DNA of 26,229 nucleotides from DATMNI01 sp035570275 (GCA_035570275.1 DATMNI010000086.1:1-26229); one strand, 5' to 3'; positions 1-8,325 are shown, counted from the stretch's first letter. Translations and numbers: made by a program. Notes: generated from the sequence alone by a model not told the origin.

Positions 1-109
1 CCAAGAACGAATCGCCGGGCCGGGCATGGAATCGAGGGCGTGGCGAGCCTCCTCCTGCTCGACCCCAAAGCGGCCGGCAAACGGCAGCAGCTTTTCGTAA
101 AATCCGGGA

Positions 110-197
110 ATGGCGACTATCCCGGAACTCTTGGACGGGCAGGTGACACTGGAAGTGGAGTGCCTGGATCGTCTCTACCTCAACGGATATGTTCTGG
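110..197 (+). pseudogene. Remnant of a conserved hypothetical gene (LDRLYLNGYV family), N-terminus only
   Basis: An ATG at 110 opens a reading frame whose first 28 residues, including PELLDGQVTLEVECLDRLYL, look like the start of a long conserved hypothetical protein that I recall as multicopy in Acidobacteria and Actinobacteria. After about position 197 the frame continues to 322, but the residues no longer resemble that family and no compensating frame is visible, so this is probably a decayed 5' fragment. The family function is unknown to me and the match is from memory, not a search. Nothing else convincing lies between 198 and 357. Confidence 0.4.
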
Positions 198-357
198 GCA
201 GAGGCGGCTTATCTTGTCTTGCACCAGCATGTGTTTTCAGGTTGGCGATTTGCTATGCGATCCGGTCTTTGGCCTTCCGCCTGGGCCTGGTCTGCCATCG
301 GATTCCAGATTCCAGAGGTTAGTACACCGCCTCGGAATTTCGATTACACTGCCTCTT

Positions 358-1578
358 ATGCCCTTTTCCCTGAGCGCGCGCCTGAGCTTCATGATGTTCC
401 TGAACTACGTGATTTGGGGGGCCTGGTACGTCACCATTGGAACGTACCTCACCGCCACACTGAAGTTCTCCGGCACCGAAGCGGGCGCGATTTTCGGCAC
501 CACCGCCCTGGCATCCATGATCTCGCCGTTCTTCGTAGGGCTCATCGCCGACCGTTTCTTCGCCACCCAGCGGGTGCTGGCCGCGCTGCATTTCATCGGC
601 GCAATTTTCCTCTACCTGGTGACTCGCGCCACCACCTTCGGCCCCGTGTACGCGTTGATGCTCATCTATTGCCTCTGCTATTTCCCCACCATCGCACTCA
701 CCAATACCCTGGCCTTGCGCCAAATTAAGGATGCCAGCCGCGGCTTCCCCATTATTCGCATGTTCGGAACCATCGGCTGGATCGCCATCGGCCAGACCAT
801 CGGCAATCTGGGTGTGGAAACCACTTCCACTCCGTTCCTGCTGGCCGCCGGCGCCTCCGTCGCCATGGGACTCTTCAGCCTGACGCTGCCACACACTCCG
901 CCCGCCGGAAAAGGCCAGCCCATCACGGCGCGCAGCCTGCTGGGGATCGACGCGCTGGTGATGATGAAGGACCGGTCCTATCTGGTCTTCGTGATCGCTT
1001 CCGTGCTGGCGTGCATTCCGCTCACCTTCTATTTTTCATTCACGAATGCTTATCTCAACGATTTGCACGTTCCCAACGCCGCCGGCAAAATGACGCTCGG
1101 TCAGTTCTCCGAAGTCGGCGTCATGCTGCTGATGCCCTTCATCTTCCGCCGCATCACTGTCAAGGGTGTGCTCGTGCTCGGTCTGGTCTGCTGGTCTGTG
1201 CGCTACGGCCTGCTCGCCTTGGGGGACGCCGGCCCGGGAATCTGGATGTTCTACATCGCCATCCTGCTGCACGGTTTCTGTTACGACTTTTTCTTCATGA
1301 CCGGCCAGTTGTACACCGACCAGGAAGCCCCGGCGCACCTCCGCGGCACCGCGCAAGGCTTCCTCACTTTCCTCACCTACGGCGTGGGCATGTTCATCGG
1401 CTCCCTGCTCTCGGGCGGCGCCCTGGATTACTTCACAACCGGCAGCGGCGGGGTATCCAAAACCAACTGGCCAGCATTTTGGACGAGTTGCGGCGCCGGC
1501 GCTTTCGTCATCCTGCTGGTGGTGGCCGTATTCTTCAACAGCCACGCCAAGATTCAACCCAAGCCGGCCGCGGCGTAG
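358..1578 (+). CDS. Nucleoside/H+ symporter-like MFS permease (NupG/XapB type)
   Basis: This 406-residue protein is an inner-membrane transporter of about 12 hydrophobic segments and resembles the nucleoside:H+ symporter branch of the major facilitator superfamily. The N-terminus (FMMFLNYVIWGAWYVTIGTY) matches the first helix of NupG-like proteins, and FPIIRMFGTIGWI is a typical loop and helix of the family. A second family-like stretch is FMTGQLYTDQEAPAHLRGTA near residue 310. The frame is open back to position 40, but the residues before 358 are low-complexity and not membrane-like, so the ATG at 358 is chosen. No clear Shine-Dalgarno sequence precedes it. The substrate is inferred from the family. 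It stands alone, with an AT-rich gap downstream. Confidence 0.82.
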   Translation: MPFSLSARLSFMMFLNYVIWGAWYVTIGTYLTATLKFSGTEAGAIFGTTALASMISPFFVGLIADRFFATQRVLAALHFIGAIFLYLVTRATTFGPVYALMLIYCLCYFPTIALTNTLALRQIKDASRGFPIIRMFGTIGWIAIGQTIGNLGVETTSTPFLLAAGASVAMGLFSLTLPHTPPAGKGQPITARSLLGIDALVMMKDRSYLVFVIASVLACIPLTFYFSFTNAYLNDLHVPNAAGKMTLGQFSEVGVMLLMPFIFRRITVKGVLVLGLVCWSVRYGLLALGDAGPGIWMFYIAILLHGFCYDFFFMTGQLYTDQEAPAHLRGTAQGFLTFLTYGVGMFIGSLLSGGALDYFTTGSGGVSKTNWPAFWTSCGAGAFVILLVVAVFFNSHAKIQPKPAAA

Positions 1579-1952
1579 TGACTGGGGTGGATGTTCCCTG
1601 GTTCCGATAACAACCGGGGGAAAGTGGCACGGAGATTGGTGGGTAGCTGTGCCGCAGTCCGACCCGGAAGGCGTTCTCCTCAGAGGGCATTTCTTTGGGG
1701 GTATGGGTCGTTGAAGGGCTGTGCGGGTCCGCATTTCCATAGCCGGGAGGATCGAGTTTATTTAAGAAAACTAATTTTTTCAAATGCTTAATTTAAGATA
1801 TTAAGTTTATTTACTATGTTGTGTTGCCATTTTTGTAGTACCATAATGTGGTAAGGCAACGCCCGATTTGATTGCGGCAGTCATTCGCATTCGCAAGTCC
1901 GGGACCGTTGCCTTTCATCGCGCTTGCGGTATTTCAACATGCTGATGGTGAA
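1579..1952. other. Gene-free AT-rich interval
   Basis: I see no gene in this interval. Its second half (about 1755-1860) is strikingly AT-rich compared with the rest of the window and carries the promoter-like elements and inverted repeat listed separately. No terminator with a T-run follows the MFS gene. The frame of the next gene is open back to a TTG at 1872, but those residues do not look coding. Confidence 0.5.
1819..1860 (+). promoter_or_regulatory. Candidate promoter with overlapping inverted repeat
   Basis: TTGTGT at 1819-1824 and CATAAT at 1842-1847 are separated by 17 bp and resemble sigma-70 -35 and -10 boxes, downstream of an AT-rich tract that could act as an UP element. The same stretch contains an interrupted inverted repeat: GTTGCC (1823-1828) pairs with GGCAAC (1855-1860), and ACCA (1840-1843) pairs with TGGT (1849-1852). 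This could be an operator over the promoter or a hairpin in the leader. It lies about 95 bp before the start at 1953. Position and sequence are seen; function is inferred. Confidence 0.4.
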
Positions 1953-2357
1953 ATGAACAACTCGATCACAACCTCCCAAGACTCACGCCCCAACTGGCCC
2001 CCCATGGTGGAACGCAGTGCCGAATCCGCGGTTCGGGATCTGGCATTGAATCCCAAACAGGACGCGGTTGGCGCACCAGGGAAACCGATAGCGCTCCAGA
2101 CCCTCGAGGCCATGCCCGCTCGCGACCGCGAAGCTCTGATACGGTTCTACCTCCAGGAGCAGACGGCCCAGGAAATTGAGTCAGCCATGGACATGACCGA
2201 TACCGAATTCCGGCTCATCAAATCCGGCGCCAGGAAGCGGTTCGCTGAGTTGCAGCATCGGACCGCCGGCTTAGGCTTCGATCCAGGGGGGAATCCGGCT
2301 ATTTCCGGGCCAGCCATAAACAACCGTCAGCGCGATCCAGTCCCGGCACACGGGTAG
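1953..2357 (+). CDS. Small sigma-70 region 4-like DNA-binding protein
   Basis: The 134-residue product has a central stretch (roughly residues 68-115, beginning LQTLEAMPARDREALIRFYL and continuing to GARKRFAEL) with the helix-turn-helix layout of sigma-70 region 4 as found in ECF sigma factors. Regions 2 and 3 are absent, so it could not act as a complete sigma factor. It may be a region 4-only regulator or partner protein. The N-terminal 60 residues and the C-terminal tail look disordered. The ATG at 1953 is preferred over a TTG at 1872 because the extra residues are not protein-like. It precedes the DUF192 gene and the Tad operon, and might regulate the pilus genes; this is a guess from position. 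Confidence 0.6.
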   Translation: MNNSITTSQDSRPNWPPMVERSAESAVRDLALNPKQDAVGAPGKPIALQTLEAMPARDREALIRFYLQEQTAQEIESAMDMTDTEFRLIKSGARKRFAELQHRTAGLGFDPGGNPAISGPAINNRQRDPVPAHG

Positions 2358-2386
2358 ATGCAGGCTCCGGCCCCTGGCCCCTGGGT

Positions 2387-2541
2387 GCGTAAACGTTTTC
2401 GGGATTGATGGGTTCAGCGGTGGCAAAACGCTCCCTTACGGTCGCGGCTCGGTTGTGGTCGTGCTGATTCGGCGTCAGTTACAGAGCCGCGACCGTTAGG
2501 AAGCGTGCCGGCGCATAAGTGCTTCCCGAAAACGCTTAAGC
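2387..2541. repeat. Nested inverted repeat (dispersed palindromic element)
   Basis: Inner arms of 23 bases lie at 2428-2450 and 2484-2506 and are complementary except at two positions. Outer arms CGTTTTCGGGA (2394-2404) and TCCCGAAAACG (2524-2534) are perfectly complementary. The inner right arm begins GAGCCGCGACCGT, which recurs at 10478-10490 inside the second TadE-like gene. The element is therefore part of a dispersed palindromic family. No open frame crosses it convincingly. Confidence 0.8.
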
Positions 2542-2599
2542 GTCCCCCTTCCCCCTCCCCGCAACATGCCACCCCGCTCTCGTGTTATAGTCTTCAAAA

Positions 2600-2968
2600 T
2601 TGAAGGTATTGGTGCGGAATCAGACCCGCGACACGGTCCTCGGTCGATCCGTGGACATCGCCGATTCGAGCGAAAAGCGGCGCGTGGGCCTGCTCAAGCA
2701 CGAACGGCTCTCACCCGGTGAGGGGCTTTGGATCACCCCGTGCGAGTCTGTCCATACGTTCTTCATGAAGTTTCCGATCGACTTGGTCTACCTCGACAAG
2801 AAGCGGAAAGTTCGGAAAGTGCGGCACCGGGTGCCGCCTTGGAGGCTCTCGATGTGTCTGACCGCGCACTCCATCCTGGAGCTTCCGGCCGGAACTGCCG
2901 AGCAGACCGGTACCTTGAAGGGCGATATCCTGACGATCGAAAAGCTGGACTTCGAAAAGCTGGGCTAG
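2600..2968 (+). CDS. DUF192 family protein
   Basis: The 122-residue product fits DUF192 (COG1430): an N-terminal strand and loop ending in KRRVGLLKHERLSPGEGLWI, then ESVHTFFMKFPIDLVYLDK, which is the family hallmark, and a C-terminal ELPAGTAEQTGTLKGD turn. The start is a TTG at 2600. No ATG lies upstream in frame and the domain begins at once, so a weakly initiated TTG is likely. The molecular role of the family is not established. It is frequently a neighbour of Tad pilus genes, and here it stands 12 bp before the TadD-like gene, consistent with co-transcription. No signal peptide is evident. Confidence 0.82.
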   Translation: MKVLVRNQTRDTVLGRSVDIADSSEKRRVGLLKHERLSPGEGLWITPCESVHTFFMKFPIDLVYLDKKRKVRKVRHRVPPWRLSMCLTAHSILELPAGTAEQTGTLKGDILTIEKLDFEKLG

Positions 2969-2980
2969 ACGATTGATTTC

Positions 2981-3997
2981 ATGAAGTTTCAACTTTTACT
3001 CGCGGGTCTGGCCATGCTCTCCTGCTCCTGCACCCGGCACACCCCGGTTGTCAATGGAGTTGCCAGGGGGCTTGCCAAGCCAGTGCAATCCAGAGCTCCG
3101 ACGGCCCCCACCCCCACCGTCTGGGAGCGGCAGGTGAAGAACGCGGTCGATGCCGGCGACGGCGATTACGAATTGCGCCGGCTCCGCGAAATAGTGGCCG
3201 CCGAGCCCGGTAACATTCCCGCTCGCCTCGATTTGGCCGCGGTCTACCGCCAGCGCGGATTCCCCGATGTGGCGCTCGAAGTCACCCGTCTGGCCGCCGC
3301 CCGCTTCCCGGAATCGGGCGAGGTGGAGCTTGCGCTGGTCCGGTCCCTCCGCGACCTGAACCGGCGCACCGAAGCCACCGAAGGCCTCGAAGCCTTTCTA
3401 AAGGCCCACTCCCAGACCGCCCCCGAGTACTATTCCTGGCTGGGAATTCTGCGCGATGAATCGGGTCTCTGGCCCGCCGGCGAGCCGGCCCATCGCCAGG
3501 CCGTGGAATTGTCCCCCAACTTTGACTATCTGCATAACAACTTGGGCTATAACCTATTAATGCAAAAGAAGAATGACGAGGCTGCCGAGGAATTCCGCAC
3601 GGCTCTCAAGCTCAACCCGAAGTCCCAGGTGGCGCGTAACAATCTGGGCCTGGTTCTCGCCAATCAAGATGCGGCGGAACAGGCCGTCGCCAGTTTTCAG
3701 GCCGTATCCGACCCGGCCACGGCCCATAACAACCTGGCGGCGGTGTACCTCGAAAAAGGGAACTACCCGGCCGCGCGCAAGGAATTAGGGGTGGCTCTCA
3801 GCTATAATAAGACGCACCCGGCAGCATTGAAAAACCTGGAGTTGGTAGGGCGAATGGATGGCCAGGCCGCCACGCGGGCCGGAGAATCCGCTGCACCGCC
3901 GCGTTGGACGCGATGGAAGATCGGATTCCGCAGGCTCTTCGTGGGCCCATTGGAAGATTCGCAACCCGAGGCGGCCAGGACCGTCTCCGCTAAGTGA
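2981..3997 (+). CDS. TPR-repeat lipoprotein, TadD-like
   Basis: The 338-residue protein begins with a short hydrophobic signal (MKFQLLLAGLAMLSCSC) containing a lipobox-like sequence, so it is probably a lipoprotein with the modified cysteine at residue 15 or 17. The body is a run of tetratricopeptide repeats, for example residues 76-110, 180-215 (LHNNLGYNLLMQKKNDEAAE), 217-240 and 245-280 (AHNNLAAVYLEKGNYPAARK). In Tad systems the TPR lipoprotein TadD helps assemble the secretin in the outer membrane, and the position just upstream of flp supports that role. The last 60 residues are basic and non-TPR. Confidence 0.8.
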   Translation: MKFQLLLAGLAMLSCSCTRHTPVVNGVARGLAKPVQSRAPTAPTPTVWERQVKNAVDAGDGDYELRRLREIVAAEPGNIPARLDLAAVYRQRGFPDVALEVTRLAAARFPESGEVELALVRSLRDLNRRTEATEGLEAFLKAHSQTAPEYYSWLGILRDESGLWPAGEPAHRQAVELSPNFDYLHNNLGYNLLMQKKNDEAAEEFRTALKLNPKSQVARNNLGLVLANQDAAEQAVASFQAVSDPATAHNNLAAVYLEKGNYPAARKELGVALSYNKTHPAALKNLELVGRMDGQAATRAGESAAPPRWTRWKIGFRRLFVGPLEDSQPEAARTVSAK

Positions 3998-4018
3998 TAA
4001 AACGACCAGAGAGGGACA

Positions 4019-4204
4019 ATGAAAGCATTCGCAGTCAGATTCATTCGCGATGAGCAGGGGCAGGATCTGGTGGAATACGCTCTGATTGTGGCCGCCGTCG
4101 GGCTGGCTCTCATCACCACCGTCAACCAACTTTCCCAAGGGATTGTGAGCCTGTATCAGAGCATCACGGGCGACCTGTCCAGCATCGGCGCCAACGGCCA
4201 GTAG
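4019..4204 (+). CDS. flp: Flp-type major prepilin
   Basis: This 61-residue protein has the complete class III (Flp) prepilin signature: a short basic leader, then G14 followed by QDLVEY, which fits the GxxxxEY processing site, then a hydrophobic helix (ALIVAAVGLALITTV). Cleavage after G14 by a TadV/CpaA-type peptidase would give a mature pilin of 47 residues. An AGAGGGA ribosome site lies just before the ATG. It is the structural subunit of the pilus built by the downstream genes. Confidence 0.95.
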   Translation: MKAFAVRFIRDEQGQDLVEYALIVAAVGLALITTVNQLSQGIVSLYQSITGDLSSIGANGQ

Positions 4205-4211
4205 CCCCGGA

Positions 4212-5732
4212 TTGCCGGTACGTTTCGGCTGGCTGCGGCGTGGCTTGCATGACCGCTTGTGGCGCAGCCTGCGGCCCGACCTGTCGCTGGTTGCGGCCAG
4301 CGTGACTTTCTTCTATTGCCTCTTCCTCTTTCAGGGCTATCAGAAGCTGTTCCGCGATTCCGATGCCGGCTGGCACATTCGGACCGGTGAGGCCATTCTC
4401 CGGACGGGCGTGCTGCCTCGCACCGACCCCTATTCCTTCACCCGCGCAGGCCAACCCTGGTTCGCCTGGGAATGGGGTTCCGATGTCATCGTTGGAGCTA
4501 TCCACCGCACCCTCGGCCTGAGCGGCGTGGCGCTGTTCTACGGAACCGCGATCGCTGCCGGCGTCTGGCTTTGGTTCCGTCTCCACTGGGCGCTGGCGGC
4601 CAACTTCCCGATCGCCTGCGCCATGGCGCCTTTGCTGCTTTCCACCTGCAACATCCACTGGCTGGCCCGCCCCCACGTGATCGGTTGGCTCTGGGTGGTG
4701 GCGGCGGTGCTGTATGCCGAACGCGTCAAGCAGGTGGGCGTCCGTCAGTTGCTCACCATCGCCGCCTTCACGGCCCTCTGGGCGAACATGCACGCCAGTT
4801 TCTTCCTGGCGCCCGTGATCGCGCTGATCTATGCGGGGGCCGGGGGCCGGGGGCCGGGGGCCAGGGGGTGGGGATGGAGCGCCTTGTTAGCGGCCCTGGC
4901 TCCGTTGTTGAACCCCTACGGCTACCACCTCTACACCCACGTTTTTCACTACCTGACAGATTCCGAGCTCCTCTCTCGCATCGGTGAGTTCCAGAGCTTC
5001 GATTTCCATGCCGCCGGTTCGGGGCAGATCATCGCGACCGTGATCCTGGGCATAGCGGGTGGCGCTCTGGCATTAACCCAGGGCCGCATCCACCACTTCG
5101 TGCTGGCCATGCTCTTCTCGACGATGGGCCTTCGGTCAGCGCGAGCCTTGCCGCTGGTGGCACTGCTGCTGCTGCCCATCGCCAACGCTGGGATCACCCG
5201 GTGCCTGGAAGCCTCGCCTTGGGCGCAGCGGTTTCTGCGATACTCAAACCGACTGCGCGCCCTGGATGCCCGCATGAGTGGACTGGCTTGGGCCCCCGTT
5301 GTCCTATTCGCCTGTTTTGCCCTGCTGCGCGTCCCCGCAATCCAGGCTGCCACTGGCTTCCCGGCGGACCAGTTCCCGGTTGCCGCCTACCCGCACATCC
5401 CCGAGGGAGCCCGCCTGTTTGCGCCCGACAAATTCGGCGGCTACCTGATCTACCGTTCCCTGGCCCCCGGCCCGCGCCCAGAGGGCACCCGCCCGGCCCC
5501 CGTCAAGGTCTTTTTCGATGGGCGCAGCGATCTTTATGGCGCTGAATTTCTGAAACAGTATGCGCGCATGACCCAGGTCCGCCCGGGCTGGCGCGAGTAT
5601 TGGGACTCGTTCGGCTTTACGCACGCGCTCCTGCCCAACGACTACTCGCTCATCCCGGCGTTGGAACAGCTTGGCTGGCGGCAGGTTTACCGTGACGGAA
5701 CGGCCACTTTGCTGGCCAGGAGTGGAACTTAA
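4212..5732 (+). CDS. Polytopic membrane protein, GT-C glycosyltransferase-like
   Basis: The 506-residue protein has about ten hydrophobic helices followed by a soluble C-terminal part (about residues 395-506). After the first helix comes a loop with FRDSDAGWHIRTGEAI and later PWFAWEWGSD. The acidic first loop followed by many helices is the layout of GT-C fold glycosyltransferases that use lipid-linked sugars, but I cannot assign a donor or acceptor. The gene starts 7 bp after the flp stop with a TTG at 4212, since no in-frame ATG is near, so the start is uncertain. A tandem GGGGGCC heptamer (4835-4862) is translated within it as a Gly/Arg/Pro loop. It is not a standard Tad component. Its place between flp and cpaB suggests a role in pilin modification or an envelope function. 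Confidence 0.6.
   Translation: MPVRFGWLRRGLHDRLWRSLRPDLSLVAASVTFFYCLFLFQGYQKLFRDSDAGWHIRTGEAILRTGVLPRTDPYSFTRAGQPWFAWEWGSDVIVGAIHRTLGLSGVALFYGTAIAAGVWLWFRLHWALAANFPIACAMAPLLLSTCNIHWLARPHVIGWLWVVAAVLYAERVKQVGVRQLLTIAAFTALWANMHASFFLAPVIALIYAGAGGRGPGARGWGWSALLAALAPLLNPYGYHLYTHVFHYLTDSELLSRIGEFQSFDFHAAGSGQIIATVILGIAGGALALTQGRIHHFVLAMLFSTMGLRSARALPLVALLLLPIANAGITRCLEASPWAQRFLRYSNRLRALDARMSGLAWAPVVLFACFALLRVPAIQAATGFPADQFPVAAYPHIPEGARLFAPDKFGGYLIYRSLAPGPRPEGTRPAPVKVFFDGRSDLYGAEFLKQYARMTQVRPGWREYWDSFGFTHALLPNDYSLIPALEQLGWRQVYRDGTATLLARSGT
4835..4862 (+). repeat. Tandem heptamer (GGGGGCC x4) inside a coding region
   Basis: Four head-to-tail copies of GGGGGCC occupy 4835-4862 and are followed by an imperfect continuation. 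They are read as a glycine-rich loop between two membrane helices of the polytopic protein. Because seven is not a multiple of three, a change of one unit would shift the frame, so this could act as a phase-variable tract or simply be unstable. Confidence 0.8.
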
Positions 5733-5812
5733 GAGTGGGCGTTGTGTTACAACAGATCATCGGCGGGAAGACGAAGGTGGAAGTGTCTGTGCGTGCGGCG
5801 GGAGTGGACTGA

Positions 5813-6742
5813 ATGGACCGTCAGAAGAAGTTCTTGTTATTCGGCGCCGCCTGGGTTTCGGCGATTCTGCTGACCTGGTTCCTCTACGCCAACGCCGTTG
5901 CCCCCAGAGAGGAAGCCAGGTCCAGCGTAGTTGTGGCCACCCACGACATGCCGCTCGGCACATTGCTGCGCCCAACCGACGTCAAGATGGTCAAATACCC
6001 GGACAGGGACATTCCCAAGGGTGTCCTTTTCCAGGCCAAAGACGCGTGGAACAAGGTGCTGCTGGTTCCCATGAACAGCAACGAGCCGGTTTTGCTCGGC
6101 AAACTCTCGGCAATCACCGCCACCGAAGGCGTCTCCGCCACCATCCCCGCGGGCTACCGGGCGGTGTCCGTGCCCATTACCGATGTCAGCGGCGTGGCCG
6201 GGCTGATCCAGCCCAGTTCCAAAGTTGACGTGCTTTTCACCCGGCCGGGTTCCATGGCCGAAGCAACCACTTCCACCATCCTGCAAAACGTCAGGGTCAT
6301 CTCCACCGGCCGCCAGACCCAGACCGGCCAGGCGGTGGACCCCCGCGCGCCCAAGTCGCCAGTGATCACACTAGTGCTTACGCCGGCCGATGCGCAGAAA
6401 CTGGAGCTGGCCAAGAACGAAGGCAAGATCAGCTTGTCGTTGCGCAATCCCCTGGATAGCAGCGAGTCCGCCGATACCGGCCCGGTGACCACGGAAGTGC
6501 TGGACCCCATGATCTCTGCGCGCCTGGCCCGCGCCCGGAAAGGTCGCACCACCAACGTAGCCAGAGCCAATCTGGACGATCCCAAAGTCTGGCAGGATCT
6601 CACCGGCGAGAAGAAAGTAATCGACGCGGAGAAAGCCGCCAGGGAAGCGGAAGAAGCCCGACGGAAGAAGGAAGCCGAAAGGCCGCGCGTTGTGGTGGAT
6701 GTCTACCGCGGAGACAAGCACGTCCAGGAATTGTTTAAATGA
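5813..6742 (+). CDS. cpaB: Flp pilus assembly protein CpaB/RcpC
   Basis: The 309-residue product has one N-terminal membrane helix (about residues 8-27), an SAF domain (about 37-105, with VVVATHDMPLGTLLRPTDVK) and a CpaB/RcpC domain (about 115-245, including TIPAGYRAVSVPITDVSGVA and GLIQPSSKVDVLF). A charged stretch rich in Glu, Ala and Lys near residues 265-292 precedes the final strand ending in RGDKHVQELFK. CpaB is a periplasmic partner of the Tad secretin. A GGGAGTGG sequence lies just before the ATG. Its stop overlaps the next start as ATGA at 6739-6742, indicating translational coupling to the secretin. Confidence 0.92.
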   Translation: MDRQKKFLLFGAAWVSAILLTWFLYANAVAPREEARSSVVVATHDMPLGTLLRPTDVKMVKYPDRDIPKGVLFQAKDAWNKVLLVPMNSNEPVLLGKLSAITATEGVSATIPAGYRAVSVPITDVSGVAGLIQPSSKVDVLFTRPGSMAEATTSTILQNVRVISTGRQTQTGQAVDPRAPKSPVITLVLTPADAQKLELAKNEGKISLSLRNPLDSSESADTGPVTTEVLDPMISARLARARKGRTTNVARANLDDPKVWQDLTGEKKVIDAEKAAREAEEARRKKEAERPRVVVDVYRGDKHVQELFK

Positions 6743-8325
6743 GGATGGCGGACATGTGGGGCAGGTTGGTAGGGGCACCCTCTGGGTCCGGCGGATTGGC
6801 AATCCGCCTGTCTCGGCGTGACGCGCCCCTCGGGGCAAGGCAGCAGAACCCTGGCTCGCGGCCGCATCGCGCAGGCGGATTAACAATCCGCCGCAGATTC
6901 ACAATCTGCCCCACAAGGTTGTGCACCCACTTCGTGCCCGCCGCTCTTTTCGCGGCCTGTTGTTGGCCCGTGGCCGCGCAGACGACCCAGCCGCAGACCC
7001 ACGATTTCACGTTGGTCGAAGGCCGCGGGGAACTGTTGCAGTTCCAGAATGACGTAACCAAGGTCGCCATCTCCGAACCCAAAGTGGCCGATGCCGTAGT
7101 GATTTCACCGCGGGAAGTAATGGTCAACGCCAAGGGTCCGGGTCGCGCCACCCTCATCATTTGGGAAACCGGGGTTCCACCCGCCCGCTACGAGATCAAC
7201 GTCACCAAGGATACGGCGGAATGGGACAGCTTCCACAAGCAGATTGTGGATAGCGCCGGCGGCAGCGAAATCAAGGTTACCGGCACCGGCGATACCATTG
7301 TGCTCAGCGGCTCCGTGAAGAGCGCCGAAGATTCCAAGCGCCTGGCCAGCATGGCGCAGACACGCGCGAAGACCGTGATCAACCTGCTGCAGGCCCCGCC
7401 GCCTCCGGAACCGCGCCAGATCTTGCTGGCGGTGAGGTTCGCCGCCATCGACCGCGTGGCGCTATCGCAATTCGGTTTCAACCTGTTCAGCACCAACGGC
7501 AAGATGATCGGCACCGCCACCACGGAGCAGTTCCAGGCGCCGCGATTCAGCCAGCTCACGCCCGGCAACACCAGCACCGTCAATTTTGCGGATCTGCTCA
7601 ACCTGTTCGCTTTCCGGCCCGACCTGAACATTGGCGCCACCATCAAGGCGCTGCAGGAAAAGAACCTGCTGGAAATTCTGGCCGAGCCCAACCTGGTTTG
7701 CCTGGAAGGCAAGGACGCCAGTTTCCTGGCCGGCGGCTCCTTCCCGTTCCCCACCATTACCACCACCCCAACCGGCGGGGCTACAGCGCCCGTGATTACC
7801 GTGCAGTTCAAACCCTTCGGGGTGAAACTGGACTTCACGCCAACGGTTACGCCGCAAGGCTCCATCGATCTGAAGGTGGCGCCGGAAGTCAGCGCGCTCG
7901 ATTTTACCAACGCGGTTACCCTGCAGGGCTTCCTGATCCCGGCGCTCAGCCAGCGGCGCGCCGAAACCGAAGTGATCCTCAAGGACGGCGAGAGTTTCGC
8001 CATTGCCGGGCTGATCAACAACAACGTGACCGACGTGATCGACAAGATCCCCGGACTCGGCTCCCTCCCGGTTCTGGGCAAGCTGTTCAGCAGCCACAGC
8101 ACGCAGAAATCCACCGACGAATTGCTGGTGGTGATCACCCCGCATTTCGTCCGCCCGCTGAGCCCCGATGAGAAAGCCAAACTGCCGGACATGCCGGTGG
8201 CTTTCCTCCCCACCGTGGCCGAGCAGAACGTCAAGAAAAACAAGAAGAACGGGAAGACGCCCCCCGCCGATCCCGGCAAGGATGCGGAGTTTGTTGGACC
8301 CCGTGGACAGACGATACCTAAATAA
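6739..8325 (+). CDS. cpaC: Tad pilus secretin CpaC/RcpA, N-terminus extended by a repeat
   Basis: From the coupled ATG at 6739 the product has 528 residues. The first 60 are encoded largely by a palindromic repeat (6756-6914). A recognisable signal sequence (FVPAALFAACCWPVAAQ) only begins near residue 65. After it come the secretin N-terminal domain (about 85-155), a BON-like region (IVLSGSVKSAEDSKRL) and the C-terminal secretin domain (about 300-490, ending PGLGSLPVLGKLFSSH and ELLVVITPHFVRPL). It would form the outer-membrane channel for the Flp pilus. Alternative in-frame starts at TTG 6919 or GTG 6934 would give a normal signal peptide. Which start is used cannot be told from sequence alone. 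Confidence 0.9.
   Translation: MRMADMWGRLVGAPSGSGGLAIRLSRRDAPLGARQQNPGSRPHRAGGLTIRRRFTICPTRLCTHFVPAALFAACCWPVAAQTTQPQTHDFTLVEGRGELLQFQNDVTKVAISEPKVADAVVISPREVMVNAKGPGRATLIIWETGVPPARYEINVTKDTAEWDSFHKQIVDSAGGSEIKVTGTGDTIVLSGSVKSAEDSKRLASMAQTRAKTVINLLQAPPPPEPRQILLAVRFAAIDRVALSQFGFNLFSTNGKMIGTATTEQFQAPRFSQLTPGNTSTVNFADLLNLFAFRPDLNIGATIKALQEKNLLEILAEPNLVCLEGKDASFLAGGSFPFPTITTTPTGGATAPVITVQFKPFGVKLDFTPTVTPQGSIDLKVAPEVSALDFTNAVTLQGFLIPALSQRRAETEVILKDGESFAIAGLINNNVTDVIDKIPGLGSLPVLGKLFSSHSTQKSTDELLVVITPHFVRPLSPDEKAKLPDMPVAFLPTVAEQNVKKNKKNGKTPPADPGKDAEFVGPRGQTIPK
6756..6914 (+). repeat. Dispersed palindromic element, family A copy 1
   Basis: The element begins GTGGGGCAGG and ends with CTGCCCCAC, so its ends are inverted. 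It contains two internal palindromes, GGCGGATT/AATCCGCC at 6790-6808 and again at 6874-6892. Its first 55 bases closely match the copy at 9753. It lies within the 5' end of the secretin reading frame and is 159 bp, a multiple of three. Confidence 0.85.

Noticed and set aside
1..165. A - strand frame open to the left edge, reading GFYEKLLPFAGRFGVEQEEA
   Set aside because: It has good codon character and might be the end of a gene outside the window, but it overlaps the remnant at 110, has no start of its own and matches no family I know.
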